A DNA stretch of 64,000 nucleotides from Paenibacillus sp. JDR-2 (lineage in GTDB: Bacteria; Bacillota; Bacilli; Paenibacillales; Paenibacillaceae): the NCBI RefSeq assembly GCF_000023585.1, contig NC_012914.1, positions 830,001 through 894,000 on the forward strand, given 5' to 3'. The notes beneath the pieces were generated by a model. It was not told the DNA's origin and ran no database searches. It saw only the letters and a list, made by a program, of their open reading frames with translations. Each line of letters starts with the position of its first letter. The stretch's first letter is position 1. The position numbers were made by a program, and so were the translations under genes. Of the stretch, positions 16,627 to 28,132 are shown one piece after another.

Positions 16627-17508
16627 TTGGATAAGGTGCTATCTAACAAGAAAGTCATCGCTTTATACGTGCTGCCGTCCCTTCTGCTCATTCTGGCCGT
16701 TGTTTATATCCCGATCGTCCTTACGGGTTATTACGGGCTGAATGAATGGAACGGTATTGGCGCTATGAAGTGGGTTGGCCTCGACAATTACGCAACGCTG
16801 GTTAAGGATCATGCTTTCTGGAGCAGTGCGGGACATTCGCTTCTGCTGGCTGTATTTTCCATGGCGAGCCTTATCGTTTATCTCGTCGTAGCAATGGTGC
16901 TCGCGGCAAAAATCAAAGGAGCAAACCTGTTCCGCAAAATCTACTTAATCCCGATGCTGCTGTCCTCGGTGGCTATCGCTCAGCTATGGCTCAAAATCTA
17001 TCATCCTACTAACGGCATTATGAATAGCTTGCTGGAATCCCTTGGCGTTGCAAATCCTCCCGCTTGGCTTGCAGAGACGGATCTTGTTTTGTTCGCTTTG
17101 TTTATTCCGATTCTGTGGCAGTACGCGGGCTTCTATATTCTGATCTACTATGCGGCATTGAAGAACATCCCTTCTTCCTTGGAAGAAGCGGCTAAGATTG
17201 ACGGGGCGAATTCGTTCCAAATCGCTTGGAGAATCAAATTCCCGCTTGTTATGGAAGTGGTGAAAGTAACGGTTGTCCTGGCGGTTGTAGGTTCCCTGAA
17301 ATACTTCGACTTGATCTATGTCATGACGGACGGCGGTCCGAACGGCTCCAGTGAAGTGATGGCGTCGTACATGTACCATAAAGCGTTTAAAGCTTACGAC
17401 TTCGGTTACGGCAGCGCGGTGGGCTTCTTCCTGCTTGTTATCTGTCTGGTAGCAACATGGATCATCCGCAAGGCAACAGCCAGCAAAGACACGATCCAGT
17501 ATTCCTAA
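16627..17508 (+). CDS. Sugar ABC permease (MalF/UgpA type)
   Basis: 293 aa from TTG 16627, 9 nt behind AAAGGAG. Six membrane segments; the coupling motif EEAAKIDGANSFQIAWRIKFPLV (EAA loop) is near residues 191-213. It pairs with the MalG-type gene that follows. No ATP-binding subunit is encoded in this operon; Firmicutes often supply a shared MsmX-like ATPase from elsewhere, so the transporter is probably completed that way. Confidence 0.93.
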   Translation: MDKVLSNKKVIALYVLPSLLLILAVVYIPIVLTGYYGLNEWNGIGAMKWVGLDNYATLVKDHAFWSSAGHSLLLAVFSMASLIVYLVVAMVLAAKIKGANLFRKIYLIPMLLSSVAIAQLWLKIYHPTNGIMNSLLESLGVANPPAWLAETDLVLFALFIPILWQYAGFYILIYYAALKNIPSSLEEAAKIDGANSFQIAWRIKFPLVMEVVKVTVVLAVVGSLKYFDLIYVMTDGGPNGSSEVMASYMYHKAFKAYDFGYGSAVGFFLLVICLVATWIIRKATASKDTIQYS

Positions 17509-17543
17509 GTTTAAACAATTCTTTAAACTCATGCTTACGAAGT

Positions 17544-17592
17544 AAGAATCATCACAAACAGCCTTATCTAGGCTATTTGTGTGACAATTCTT
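17544..17592 (+). promoter_or_regulatory. Imperfect 20-bp stem-loop between the two permease genes
   Basis: The strands 17544-17564 and 17570-17592 pair through CACAAA/TTTGTG and AGCCT/AGGCT with few mismatches around a 5-nt loop. It ends 18 nt before the start of the second permease and lacks a proper T-run, so it may control translation or message stability rather than termination. Confidence 0.5.
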
Positions 17593-17609
17593 TTCAGGAG
17601 GTACGCTTC

Positions 17610-18488
17610 ATGTCATCGACAACTATGAAACTGGGCGGAGAAGCGAAATCCGGTTCGAGAATAGGGATGAAGGTCGGCTACGCTGCACTGTACATTGTTC
17701 TCATCGCCGTAGCGGTGTTCCAGGTTTACCCGCTCATCTGGCTCTTGTTCTTCTCTTTGAAAAACAACCAGGAAGTGTTTAATCTATCGCCGTTTGCTTT
17801 GCCATCGCCTCCGCACTGGAACAACTACAGCAAAGTGTGGAATGCAGGCAATATCGATACGTATTTCCTGAACAGCGTATGGATTACGGTAGCGGCAACG
17901 GCCGCAACGATTGTGCTTGGCAGCCTTGTGACGTTTGCGATTACCCGCATGAAATGGAAGCTCAGCTCGCTTGTTCTTGGCTTGTTTATGGTCGCCATGA
18001 TGATTCCGGTTCACTCGACGCTGATTCCGCTGTTCAGCATGTTCAACAAGGTTCATCTGATCGACAATCCGTTGTCTCTCATCCTGTCTTATGTGGCGTT
18101 TAACATGCCGATCACGATTATGATCCTGCTTGGCTTCTATGTCGCTCTGCCGAAGGAAGTCGAGGAAGCGGCTATCATTGACGGAGCCAGCATTCATAAA
18201 GTATTCTTTAGCATCGTGTTCCCGATGACAAGCTCCGTTCTGGCTACAACGGGCATCATCAACATGATCTATAACTGGAACGAATTTATTTTCGTCAACA
18301 CGTTTATCAGCTCGGATAAATTCAAAACGCTGACCGTTGGCGTGCAAAATTTTATCGGCCAATATACTACCGACTGGGGCGCAATCGGCGCCACGCTGAT
18401 GATCAGCATCCTGCCTATCCTTATCACGTTCCTGTTCCTCAGCGACCGGATCGTAGAAGGTATTGCGGCCGGATCGGTAAAAGGTTAA
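17610..18488 (+). CDS. Sugar ABC permease (MalG/UgpE type)
   Basis: 292 aa. The open frame extends further upstream, but ATG 17610 follows CAGGAGGT and gives the normal MalG start. Six membrane segments and the EAA motif EEAAIIDGASIHKVFFSIVFPM near residues 187-208, ending with the typical IVEGIAAGSVKG. It forms the heterodimer with the preceding permease. Separated from it by a 101-bp gap with a strong hairpin, which is unusual because these two genes are usually adjacent or overlapping. Confidence 0.93.
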   Translation: MSSTTMKLGGEAKSGSRIGMKVGYAALYIVLIAVAVFQVYPLIWLLFFSLKNNQEVFNLSPFALPSPPHWNNYSKVWNAGNIDTYFLNSVWITVAATAATIVLGSLVTFAITRMKWKLSSLVLGLFMVAMMIPVHSTLIPLFSMFNKVHLIDNPLSLILSYVAFNMPITIMILLGFYVALPKEVEEAAIIDGASIHKVFFSIVFPMTSSVLATTGIINMIYNWNEFIFVNTFISSDKFKTLTVGVQNFIGQYTTDWGAIGATLMISILPILITFLFLSDRIVEGIAAGSVKG

Positions 18489-18501
18489 ACGGAAATCAGC
18501 A

Positions 18502-18557
18502 ACGGGGCTGGCTGTGCCATCGTCATTTATAATGACTTGGGCACAGCCCTTTGTTGT
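18502..18557 (+). terminator. Terminator after the sugar importer operon
   Basis: Stem GGCTGTGCC/GGCACAGCC (18510-18518/18540-18548) enclosing a second hairpin GTCATT/AATGAC, followed by a T-rich stretch. Confidence 0.75.
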
Positions 18558-18565
18558 TTTCACCC

Positions 18566-18757
18566 CTATGTTGGATTTACGCCAATGAAATCAGGGGGCA
18601 AAGGAAGACTCCGGAGGCTGCGTTGGATTCGTTCCAGTATAAGGGGCCGGAATGAGCAAGAATCGTCCAAATGAGCTAATTATCCTGTAGCCATTCCAAT
18701 GTAGATCGAGTAACTGGTCAAAATTAGTCTGACATGCTGTACGAAATCCAACGTAGC
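18566..18757. repeat. Four-copy intergenic repeat, two direct and two inverted
   Basis: Consensus CTACGTTGGATTTCGTACAG. Plus-strand copies start at 18566 (CTATGTTGGATTTACGCC) and 18618 (CTGCGTTGGATTCGTTCCAG); minus-strand copies occupy about 18684-18704 and 18736-18757. The left-edge distances are 52, 66 and 52 bp. The array lies between the sugar importer and thiC and so fills most of the 324-bp convergent gap. No coding potential seen. Confidence 0.75.
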
Positions 18758-18812
18758 TCTACTACTGTTGCCGAATCGCCTTCGAATCACTCTGGAAACG
18801 CACCGTTTTATT

Positions 18813-20666
<1,854 letters not shown>

Positions 20667-20777
20667 TCAGCAGTTAGACACGGACAAATAGGCAGAGCTC
20701 GCCCCGGCAGGGCACAGCTTGCAACCCCCGGTCGCTCCCTAAAGGCAGCTTTTGATGCGGCCGGACGATCACCGGCA

Positions 20778-20807
20778 ACAAAAAAAGCCGCCCCGTCGGG
20801 AGCGGCT
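20778..20807 (-). terminator. Riboswitch-controlled terminator in the thiC leader
   Basis: On the minus strand, AGCCGC pairs with GCGGCT, with further G-C pairs towards the loop, followed by T7. It lies about 85 nt after the TPP aptamer and 200 nt before the thiC start, which marks it as the expression platform. Confidence 0.8.
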
Positions 20808-20890
20808 TGAGGTGTCGAAATCCGTGCAAATCGAAACGGACGAATGACAATCGCACCCGTTTCTATCGCATATGGCTGACGCGCACAAGA

Positions 20891-20977
20891 CCACTTTCCT
20901 ACGCTGGCATAACCCAGATCAGGTTCAAAGGGACCAAGGCTACGCCTTATCTCAGCCCTTGCGGGCGCCCCTAGTGG
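20891..20977 (-). promoter_or_regulatory. TPP riboswitch aptamer (THI-box)
   Basis: On the minus strand the leader carries the conserved blocks CTGAGA and ACCTGATCTGGGTTATGCC followed by AGCGTAGGAAA, closed by P1 CCACT/AGTGG (20973-20977 with 20891-20895). This is the standard thiamine-pyrophosphate aptamer. It lies upstream of thiC with a terminator in between, so TPP binding should stop transcription. Confidence 0.95.
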
Positions 20978-21130
20978 AATTCCTAGTCAAAAGAGTACAC
21001 TCGAAAAAAGGGTCTGTCAAGCAGCCGTTCAAGAGGAATCTTTCATTTTATGGCTGATAGGCAGGATGATTTGGGGGTTTATTGAATAGTAATATACAAT
21101 CTCGTACTTGATCAGGGGAGGTTGGATGAA

Positions 21131-21595
21131 TTGGACAAACAGCCATTCAAGCATGCGGTTAGGAACCCTTCGGGCGTTAAAAACATTTTTGCGATGACGG
21201 TGCTGTGTTCACTCTTTCTTGTTAGTACGCTGCGGGGAAAAGACGATGATACGATCCTGTACGTATGGGGTATCGTGGTGTTCTGCTTCTGCGCTGCCGC
21301 ATTGCTCTGGTCTCTGTACCGGGCGGTACAGAAGCCGATTGATCTCTGTTTGCAGGAGGATACGCTTTTGCTGAGCGGAAGCACAATCACCGCGGAGCAG
21401 ATTGAGGTCATCATGATCAGGCGGGACTCGGTTCACCCGATTATCGGGATTAAGCCTCATGGCGCGAGAATTGTTCCTGTCCGCATGTGCTTCAGGTATG
21501 TGGACGAAGAGGATAAAGGCTTCGCGGATATCGCCGACTGGGCGAAGAGGAATAACGTAAAAGTCGACTACGGTTTCTTTTTCAGATGGATATAG
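21131..21595 (+). CDS. Small membrane protein with PH-like cytosolic part, unknown function
   Basis: 154 aa. Two hydrophobic helices (residues ~19-36 and ~43-65) precede a soluble part with ..KPIDLCLQEDTLLLSGSTITAEQIEVIMIRRDSVHPIIGIKP.., a layout similar to small PH-domain membrane proteins. TTG 21131 stands 9 nt behind GGGGAGG, whereas the TTG at 21122 sits right against it. Followed immediately by a lipoprotein gene (stop at 21595, next start 21610), suggesting co-expression. I do not recognise a precise family. Confidence 0.65.
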   Translation: MDKQPFKHAVRNPSGVKNIFAMTVLCSLFLVSTLRGKDDDTILYVWGIVVFCFCAAALLWSLYRAVQKPIDLCLQEDTLLLSGSTITAEQIEVIMIRRDSVHPIIGIKPHGARIVPVRMCFRYVDEEDKGFADIADWAKRNNVKVDYGFFFRWI

Positions 21596-21609
21596 ATAGG
21601 GAGTATGAA

Positions 21610-22053
21610 ATGAAACAATTAACGGGAATCTTGCTGGTTACGTTTGTCCTGCTGCTGTCTGCTTGTGCAGGCAAAGGAGCCTTGACTGCCGATGACGTGA
21701 GCAAAGCTCTTCAGAAGCAAGGCCTTGAAGTTCGTGAGTTAACGGTCGATGAGGCGAACCTGCTTGCAGCTAGTCCTACCATTGCAATCAACGGAAAAGA
21801 ACCCGTACCTTTGGAATTAGCTTTGCCGGCTGCAGATATGGCCCATCGTGAGTTTTTGCTCGTATATGTGTTCCGCTCTGAAAAGGAGAGAGTCCGTGTA
21901 GAAAAATCAGATGGTACTCCTACTCCAATACAGTTAAAAGATTTGTACCCAACTTTATTGAAAAAGAAAAATGCAATCGTGACCTATTGGTCGTACAACA
22001 AAGATAACCCGCTTCTTCTAAAGCAGATCAACCAAGCGATGGAAAAGCTTTAA
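21610..22053 (+). CDS. Small lipoprotein of unknown function
   Basis: 147 aa. N-terminal MKQLTGILLVTFVLLLSACAG is a lipoprotein signal with the lipobox L-S-A-C, Cys at residue 19. The mature part has no motif I recognise (DDVSKALQKQGLEVRELTVDEANLLAASPTIAING). ATG 21610 follows ATAGGGAG. It is likely exported and tethered to the outer face of the membrane. It ends 33 bp before the dehydrogenase gene start, so the three genes 21131-23088 may form one unit. Confidence 0.75.
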   Translation: MKQLTGILLVTFVLLLSACAGKGALTADDVSKALQKQGLEVRELTVDEANLLAASPTIAINGKEPVPLELALPAADMAHREFLLVYVFRSEKERVRVEKSDGTPTPIQLKDLYPTLLKKKNAIVTYWSYNKDNPLLLKQINQAMEKL

Positions 22054-22086
22054 TGCGATTTGAACGGCGTAAAATGGAGGACGGAC

Positions 22087-23088
22087 ATGAAGGCTCGCAA
22101 GATGAAAGCGCTGGTCTATAAGGCTTACGGTTCTCCGGAGGTTCTCCAAATCAAAGAAGTGGATGTCCCCGTGCCGAAGGAGCATGAAGTGCTGATCGAG
22201 GTTCATGCCGCTTCGGTCAATTCATGGGATTGGGATCTGCTCCGCGGCAAACCGTACATAACCCGCATTGGCGGACTCCGCAAGCCGCGGTTCCCGATTC
22301 TTGGCGCCGATATTGCCGGAAGAGTCATCGCCGTTGGCGCCTCCGCCTCGCGGTTCCGGCCCGGCGATGAGGTGTTCGGCGATCTGTCCGGCTGCGGCTG
22401 GGGCGGATTTGCCGAATACGTATGCGCGGGCGAGGAGGCATTGACTCCAATGCCGGAGAGGCTGAGCTTCGAGCAAGCGGCAGCGATTCCGCAAGCCGCC
22501 GTGCTTGCCCTGCAGGGAATGCGCGATAAAGGAAATTTGCAAAAGGGCCAGAAAGTGCTCATCAATGGGGCAGGGGGCGGTGTCGGTACGTTTGCCATCC
22601 AATATGCCAAGCTGCACGAAGCGGAGGTAACCGCCGTTGACCGTGCGGGCAAGCGGGACATGCTGCTAACCCTCGGAGCGGATCATGTACTGGATTACAA
22701 GAAAGAGGATTTTACCGCAAATGGCCGGCAATACGATCTTATCCTGGATGTAGTGGGAACCCGTTCCGTTTTCGAAGTGAAGCGTGCGCTAAAAAAAGGC
22801 GGCACATACGTCATGATTGGCGGTTTAATGCCTCGTCTTCTCCAGACGCTGCTCGCCGCACCGCTGATCCGCAGGCTTGAGAAGAAGAACATGACTATTC
22901 TGGTTCATAAGCCCAATCATGCGGATCAACAGGTATGGAAGTCGCTTGTGGAAGCGGGCCGGATTGCTCCCGTCATTGACCGGCTGTATGGATTGCAGGA
23001 TGCCGCCGAAGCTCTACGGTACTTCGGGGAAGGGGAGTTTAAAGGAAAAGTGGTTGTCCGCATAAAAAGCGAAACCCCCATGCCATAA
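22087..23088 (+). CDS. NAD(P)-dependent medium-chain alcohol dehydrogenase/quinone oxidoreductase
   Basis: 333 aa. The GroES-like N-terminal domain (MKALVYKAYGSPEVLQIKEVDVPVPKEHEVLIEVHAASVNSWDW) is followed by a Rossmann domain with nucleotide motif INGAGGGVGTFAIQYAK near residues 149-165. The catalytic zinc ligands of classical alcohol dehydrogenases are missing, and the sequence follows the zinc-free quinone oxidoreductase line. ATG 22087 is preceded by GGAGGA. The stop codon lies inside a strong hairpin. Substrate unknown. Confidence 0.9.
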   Translation: MKARKMKALVYKAYGSPEVLQIKEVDVPVPKEHEVLIEVHAASVNSWDWDLLRGKPYITRIGGLRKPRFPILGADIAGRVIAVGASASRFRPGDEVFGDLSGCGWGGFAEYVCAGEEALTPMPERLSFEQAAAIPQAAVLALQGMRDKGNLQKGQKVLINGAGGGVGTFAIQYAKLHEAEVTAVDRAGKRDMLLTLGADHVLDYKKEDFTANGRQYDLILDVVGTRSVFEVKRALKKGGTYVMIGGLMPRLLQTLLAAPLIRRLEKKNMTILVHKPNHADQQVWKSLVEAGRIAPVIDRLYGLQDAAEALRYFGEGEFKGKVVVRIKSETPMP

Positions 23089-23101
23089 AGGCATGGGGGT
23101 T
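23073..23101. terminator. Bidirectional terminator between dehydrogenase and secreted-protein genes
   Basis: Twelve-base perfect stem AACCCCCATGCC/GGCATGGGGGTT with a 5-nt loop that contains the dehydrogenase stop codon. T-rich sequence follows on the minus strand. Confidence 0.75.
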
Positions 23102-23124
23102 CTTGCCGATCGTTTTTTAAGCCA

Positions 23125-26100
23125 TTATTTCCTGACCGTAACGGTAATCGTATCGCTCGTGGTAACGCCTGCCGCATTCACAAGCTCACAGCGGTATTCG
23201 TAAGTACCGGGCGTTTTGCCCGAAATGACGGTTACAGCGGTTTGCGCCGCGGGAGTAACATCCTTCAGCGATTGCGTATCGATCAGTACGCCATTCTCGT
23301 ATAAGCGGTATTCCGTGGCATTCGTACCCCACCACAAATTCATCGTTAATTTGTAGTTTCCGTCTTGATCCCAGTTGTCATGGGACAGGACGGCTTTGCC
23401 CGGGGAAGCGTCGGTTACTTTTACGACCAGCGTACTGCTGGTTGTTTTGCCATACGCATTAATCAATTCCGCCGTATACGTGTAGGTTCCGTTAGCTTTG
23501 CCCGCGATTTTGGTTTGAACGGATTGGGCGGAAGGAGAAGCGTCTTTCAATTCAACGGTATCGATCAGGACGCCATTCTCGTACAGCCGGTATTCGGAAC
23601 CGTTATTGCCCCACCAGAGGTTCATCGTTACCGTATAGCTTCCGTCTTGAAGGCCGTTATCCCAGCCGTTGTTATGGGATAAGACCGGTGTTCCCGGAGC
23701 GCCGGTGGCAAGCGGCTTGCTTGTCACTTTGAACGTGTAGCTTGCAGTGGATGTATTGCCTGCTTTGTCGGTTACCGTGTATTTGACCGTGTGGCTTCCG
23801 ATGCCAAGCTTGGAGGCTGCGACAGAATAGCCGTTTGCAATTACGTTATTGTCCAAGAGCAACTGCTCCGAAGCTACGCCGGAAAGCGAATCGCTGCTTG
23901 CAAGGTCATAGACAAGGTTCGCGGTCTCAACAACGTCCGACACTTGTCCGCCGGACTGCGTTAATACTGCTGCTGGAGCGGTCTTGTCCAATTGAACATT
24001 GACCGAAGACACGCTGCTTTTGTTGCCTGCAGCATCAACCGCGTAATAGGAGAATGTATGATTGCCTTCTGCAGTTACGTTAACGGGCGATGTATAATTC
24101 GCAAAGCTGTCGTTGTTTAACGCGTAAAACGACTCTACTGTACCTTCCGAGTTGTCTTTAGCGGTTACGGTCACTTGGACATCCTGATTAAACCAACCTT
24201 CCGCATTTGGGGAAGCGGACAGCGAGGCTTCAGCGGTTGGCGGCTCGTTATCCACCGGCTGTACAACCATGAAATCCGCGAGGCTGCGCGGCTTCAGCTG
24301 GAACAAGTCTTTAAAGATAGCGGACACGCCGGTAATCGTTACCTTTTGGCCTACGGTGTAAGGGAAGCTGCTTTGCGTAAGGCCGGTACGTCCGTCAACA
24401 CGGATGTGATTAACCGTTCCGTTATCGCTGACAGCGTCAAACTCGAAGGATCCGGATGGCGTGGCAGAGATGATGTTGGCAATCGTCGCGTCATTCAGCT
24501 GCAGCAGCTGGCCTTGATTGGAGCTGTCCACCGCGGTTACGGGGCTTGGGGCTGGTAAAGCTGCCGTTCCCGTTTTTTCGATGGCGGCAATATCTCCAAG
24601 CTCAAGCTCGGTATTATAAAGTGCCGTAGTCGCGGTTACTTTGACAACATCGCCCTGATGATAACCGGCTGCGTTCTGGTACACGTAAATACCGCCCGTC
24701 TGATCCTGCAGGTAGAAGGTTTGTCCGCCGAAAATACCGGGCTCCGTCGTCACCACGCCTTCAACCGTAACGGTAGCGCCGACGGTTTTGGCACGGGATT
24801 CCGCGATCGTGATTTTGGCGGGAATTCCTCCTTCATCGCCCGGAAGAGGCTCAGCGGCTACGTTGCCGAGCGTAACGCCTTCTGTCAGCAGGTTCGTGCT
24901 GTTTTGTCTAAGGCGAAGATTAGCCGCGCCGGTGGAGCCGGACTTTAAGCGAATGGTTAAATCCTTATAAGCATGTCCCGTAGCATCGGCCGTAACGTTA
25001 AAGTTCGCGCTGTAGCCGTAAGCGGTTGGCCAAGTTCCGTCCGCATTTTGCACCTGAGCGATCTGGGCGCCGCCTGTTACTAAATAAACGCCGATCTGAT
25101 AATTGCTCACGGTCGAATTAGGAGCCAGGTTGTTAAATACGACGCGAACCGGGAACGACGTTCCGCTGCTGGGCAGCGTTGCCTGGCGGACAAAGCTGTA
25201 CGCCGGATTGGAGACCGCAGCTACCCCGCCGAATGAACCTGCTTTATACGTCGAGCGGTCATACCATTTGTAGCCCGCATTTGGAGCAGACCATGGTTCA
25301 GGCTGCGGCTCAGTGGACAGGGATGGAGTCTCGAATGGAAGAAGAGCAGTAGGCTGGTCAAGCTGCAAGCCGTTTACTTGGCTCAGGCTTGTATAGCTTT
25401 CTTTCGTCGACAGCCAATCGATCATGTTAACAAGCAGAACGCCGTCATTCACTTCTTTGAAGCCGTCGTAAGTTGTTTTCTTCGCGCCCGTATCTTCACG
25501 CGAATATTTAGGCGTTACGTCTTCAACCGGGGAGGAATCGCCGATAAAAGCCGCTTTCCCGCCGCCAAGCTTGGAGACGGCGACATAAGGGCCTTCCGCT
25601 TTCCCGCCGCCGTTATAGACCCCTTGGTCAACCGCGCTTGCCCAAGCTTCATTCGTTTGCGGAAGGTACACAATGCCTTTTGCTTTTGTCGGATCAATAA
25701 TGGCAAGCGTCGAGCCGGCATGCATAGCTACGGCCGATACGCCCTCCGTAATGCCAAACGCCTGGTTTGGAGCCACAATGTTGGTTGCGTTAATGTCGCC
25801 AAGCGCATTGTAACGGAAGCGGATGCCGAAGTTATCGGCCAGCCAGTCCGAGCTTGCGACATTTTGCATGGCATAGGAATTGGCTTCCTCCGCGCTCATG
25901 CCTTGAGCAGGATTCGTCCATGCGCCGCGGCGGTAACCGTTAATGGACTCCGAGCCGTCCCAGCGGTTTTTATTCCGGTCTGCGTTGTAATGGTCGCCGA
26001 TGAAGAAGATGCTGCCGCCGCCTTCGACATATTGCTCCATGGCCGCTTGCTCCGAGGTTTTAAACGGAATGTTAGGTTCAGCAATAACGAAAACGTCATA

Positions 26101-26427
26101 ACCTTTCAAATCGTCATACGTAAAGGCTGTAGACTTGCGAAGCTCTTGGACGTAGTAGCCATTGTTGGCAAGCCCGTTGGCGAAATCCGAGAATCCGCCG
26201 TCGATTACCCAGTCTGCAGCTCCTGCCGTTTGCGCGTGCGTGTTGTCGAACAATACCTTTTTGCCCGCATTCTCGTTGACGACCTTAGCGTTGATGAAAG
26301 GGGCAGGGTCCGATGGTCCCTCCGCATGAGCGCTATTGCTTGTCCATTGATACTGAACAGGTACAACCAGCAGCATTAACAGCAACAACTTTAGCCATTT
26401 GTGTCTCACTTGAAGCAATCTCTCCAT
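23125..26427 (-). CDS. Large secreted multidomain surface protein with OB-fold and repeat C-terminus
   Basis: 1100 aa from the ATG at 26427, which lies 6 nt behind GGAGGT (two earlier ATGs are inside or before that site). Order: signal peptide ending near SAHAEG; a Rossmann-like region ([22 protein letters not shown].. [15 protein letters not shown]) resembling secreted DUF4350/GATase-like domains, residues ~50-370; a beta domain; an OB-fold ([21 protein letters not shown]..) at ~545-735 as in YhcR-type nucleases; Ig-like modules at ~740-905; and two near-identical tail repeats of about 95 residues containing [19 protein letters not shown], resembling chitinase N-terminal Ig domains. No sortase motif. 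Likely released to, or bound on, a polysaccharide surface. Enzymatic role unclear. Confidence 0.8.
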   Translation of the reverse strand: MERLLQVRHKWLKLLLLMLLVVPVQYQWTSNSAHAEGPSDPAPFINAKVVNENAGKKVLFDNTHAQTAGAADWVIDGGFSDFANGLANNGYYVQELRKSTAFTYDDLKGYDVFVIAEPNIPFKTSEQAAMEQYVEGGGSIFFIGDHYNADRNKNRWDGSESINGYRRGAWTNPAQGMSAEEANSYAMQNVASSDWLADNFGIRFRYNALGDINATNIVAPNQAFGITEGVSAVAMHAGSTLAIIDPTKAKGIVYLPQTNEAWASAVDQGVYNGGGKAEGPYVAVSKLGGGKAAFIGDSSPVEDVTPKYSREDTGAKKTTYDGFKEVNDGVLLVNMIDWLSTKESYTSLSQVNGLQLDQPTALLPFETPSLSTEPQPEPWSAPNAGYKWYDRSTYKAGSFGGVAAVSNPAYSFVRQATLPSSGTSFPVRVVFNNLAPNSTVSNYQIGVYLVTGGAQIAQVQNADGTWPTAYGYSANFNVTADATGHAYKDLTIRLKSGSTGAANLRLRQNSTNLLTEGVTLGNVAAEPLPGDEGGIPAKITIAESRAKTVGATVTVEGVVTTEPGIFGGQTFYLQDQTGGIYVYQNAAGYHQGDVVKVTATTALYNTELELGDIAAIEKTGTAALPAPSPVTAVDSSNQGQLLQLNDATIANIISATPSGSFEFDAVSDNGTVNHIRVDGRTGLTQSSFPYTVGQKVTITGVSAIFKDLFQLKPRSLADFMVVQPVDNEPPTAEASLSASPNAEGWFNQDVQVTVTAKDNSEGTVESFYALNNDSFANYTSPVNVTAEGNHTFSYYAVDAAGNKSSVSSVNVQLDKTAPAAVLTQSGGQVSDVVETANLVYDLASSDSLSGVASEQLLLDNNVIANGYSVAASKLGIGSHTVKYTVTDKAGNTSTASYTFKVTSKPLATGAPGTPVLSHNNGWDNGLQDGSYTVTMNLWWGNNGSEYRLYENGVLIDTVELKDASPSAQSVQTKIAGKANGTYTYTAELINAYGKTTSSTLVVKVTDASPGKAVLSHDNWDQDGNYKLTMNLWWGTNATEYRLYENGVLIDTQSLKDVTPAAQTAVTVISGKTPGTYEYRCELVNAAGVTTSDTITVTVRK

Positions 26428-26621
26428 AACCATACCTCCCATTGTATCTTTCCGGCGTTAGTTTACCACGTGCTTCCAGATTTGTGTGATAGGGTATTGT
26501 AAAAGAGGGACCGCATGGACTAGTTCAAAAGTAGGGTTCTTTACGGTTTTATTTGTTTTTTTCCCTTTAACGGACACCTACTAACGTATACTTGAAGAAA
26601 GGTTGGAAGGAGGAATACAAC

Positions 26622-27167
26622 ATGCGTATTGACGGCGAAACCTTAGCGCTTAGAACCATTGAACGGGAAGATATGTACCGGCTGTGGCAATTAAAATACG
26701 GGGAAGAGAATCCGGAGTGGAAAAAATGGGACGCCCCTTATTTCCCTCATAACCGAATAGATTTCGAAGCCTTTCAAACCCAAACGGAGGTCCGGCTGTC
26801 CGCCGATGACGGTCCTTCCATGCTGATTATGGAATCGGAAGGACAGATCATTGGGATCGTATCCTACTATTGGGAAGACAAGCCTTCGCTGTGGCTTGAG
26901 CTTGGCATTACGATCTACAGCCCGGAGCATTGGAGCGGGGGTTACGGAACGGAGGCTTTGACGTTATGGATCGACTATCTGTTCGGGGCTATGCCGCTCG
27001 TGCGAGTCGGGCTCACCACTTGGTCGGGCAATAATCGAATGATCCGCTGCGCCGGGAAGCTTGGAATGACGATGGAAGCAAGAATCCGCAAGGTACGCTT
27101 GTATAATGGCGAGTACTACGATTCCATTCGGATGGGGATTTTGCGCGAGGAATGGGAAGGGCGATAA
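26622..27167 (+). CDS. GNAT acetyltransferase, RimJ/RimL type
   Basis: 181 aa from ATG 26622 behind AAGGAGGA; the extra 10 upstream codons have no support. Full-length family member: LALRTIEREDMYRLWQLK at the start, ELGITIYSPEHWSGGYGTEALTLWIDYLF as the CoA-binding region, and NNRMIRCAGKLGMTMEARIRKVRLYNGEYYDSIRMGI at the end. It could acetylate a protein N-terminus, an amino acid or a small molecule; nothing in the context decides. The contrast with the shortened copy at 11571 is useful. Confidence 0.9.
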   Translation: MRIDGETLALRTIEREDMYRLWQLKYGEENPEWKKWDAPYFPHNRIDFEAFQTQTEVRLSADDGPSMLIMESEGQIIGIVSYYWEDKPSLWLELGITIYSPEHWSGGYGTEALTLWIDYLFGAMPLVRVGLTTWSGNNRMIRCAGKLGMTMEARIRKVRLYNGEYYDSIRMGILREEWEGR

Positions 27168-27231
27168 AGAACGCATTCAACTCCTTATTTTGGGAATAAA
27201 TAGAGATATCCCATCAATGAGGTGTTTGCTA

Positions 27232-27999
27232 TTGAAAAAGTGGATATGGACAATCGTGATAATCCTCGGATTTACTTCGTTAGCCGGAACGACTGCTTTT
27301 GCAAAAGAGAGTAACCCTGCAATTGAATTCGCCAATGCCATTACGCGTAATGACTATAGAGAAGCACAAAGCTATATCGCTCAAGATTACGTGCGCATTC
27401 CCGAGATTCCGGAGCATGTTTCCGCTCAAAGCTACAAGCTTGCGCCTTCGCCAATAAGCGGAGAACAAATCCTTATGGTGAGCTTCTATGACGAGAAGCG
27501 AAAAACCGAACGACTGGCTTATATATGGGAATTGTCCGTTAACTACGGCCGTATCACTCAGATTCACGTTTTATATGAGGGCTTCAACCCGCTGGCGGAC
27601 GAGGCCCGGTTAATACGAGAATATCAAACCAAATTCAAGCGTCATCTTCTAACCCCAACCGAGCTGCCTTTTAGGAAAGTTACTGAATTTCATGGCTATA
27701 TCGAGGATGACAGCTCGATTGAGCTGCTGTATCGGAGCGATGAAATAAACGGTTTTTTCAAGGTTAAAGCATCTCCTGTAACCGTGGATTTGGATCGGTT
27801 CAAATTTGATAACGATGATGCTTATTACACTTTGAAAGACGGAACCAAGGCGCTCTATCGAGTAAATAATAACTTAGCCTATGAGTTGAGGTTTCAGAAG
27901 AACGGAATGCAGTATACGCTTGCGATCGGGAACAAGAAATATTTGAAGGTCCAATACAAACCGGAAACCTTGCTGAAAATCGCGAATTCCATGGTATAA
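27232..27999 (+). CDS. Exported protein of unknown function
   Basis: 255 aa from TTG 27232, 7 nt behind GAGGTG; ATG 27217 is a weaker alternative. Signal peptide MKKWIWTIVIILGFTSLAGTTAFA with a probable cleavage after Ala. The mature part starts NPAIEFANAITRNDYREAQSYIAQDY, a helical segment like those seen in NTF2/DUF3887-type exported proteins, and ends with a beta-rich stretch similar to the anti-sigma C-terminal domain of DUF4367 (YELRFQKNGMQYTLAIGNKKY). Assignment is tentative. Terminator follows at 28003. Confidence 0.7.
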   Translation: MKKWIWTIVIILGFTSLAGTTAFAKESNPAIEFANAITRNDYREAQSYIAQDYVRIPEIPEHVSAQSYKLAPSPISGEQILMVSFYDEKRKTERLAYIWELSVNYGRITQIHVLYEGFNPLADEARLIREYQTKFKRHLLTPTELPFRKVTEFHGYIEDDSSIELLYRSDEINGFFKVKASPVTVDLDRFKFDNDDAYYTLKDGTKALYRVNNNLAYELRFQKNGMQYTLAIGNKKYLKVQYKPETLLKIANSMV

Positions 28000-28002
28000 C
28001 CG

Positions 28003-28036
28003 GGCTGTCTCCCGTTAGAGGGGGCAGCCTTTTTGT
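28003..28036 (+). terminator. Rho-independent terminator
   Basis: Stem GGCTGTCTCCC against GGGGGCAGCC with a short loop, followed by TTTTTGTTTT. Confidence 0.8.
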
Positions 28037-28132
28037 TTTAGTTTCTTATTGTGTTGAAGGAGGATATTGTTTGCTTATAACGTATTTTTCTAGAAATACC
28101 ATAAAAACTTAACGTTGAAAGCAGGGGCAGTA

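Noticed and set aside
25378..26379. Plus-strand open frame inside the large secreted protein gene
   Set aside because: No ribosome site or known domain; the minus strand carries a coherent signal peptide and domain series.
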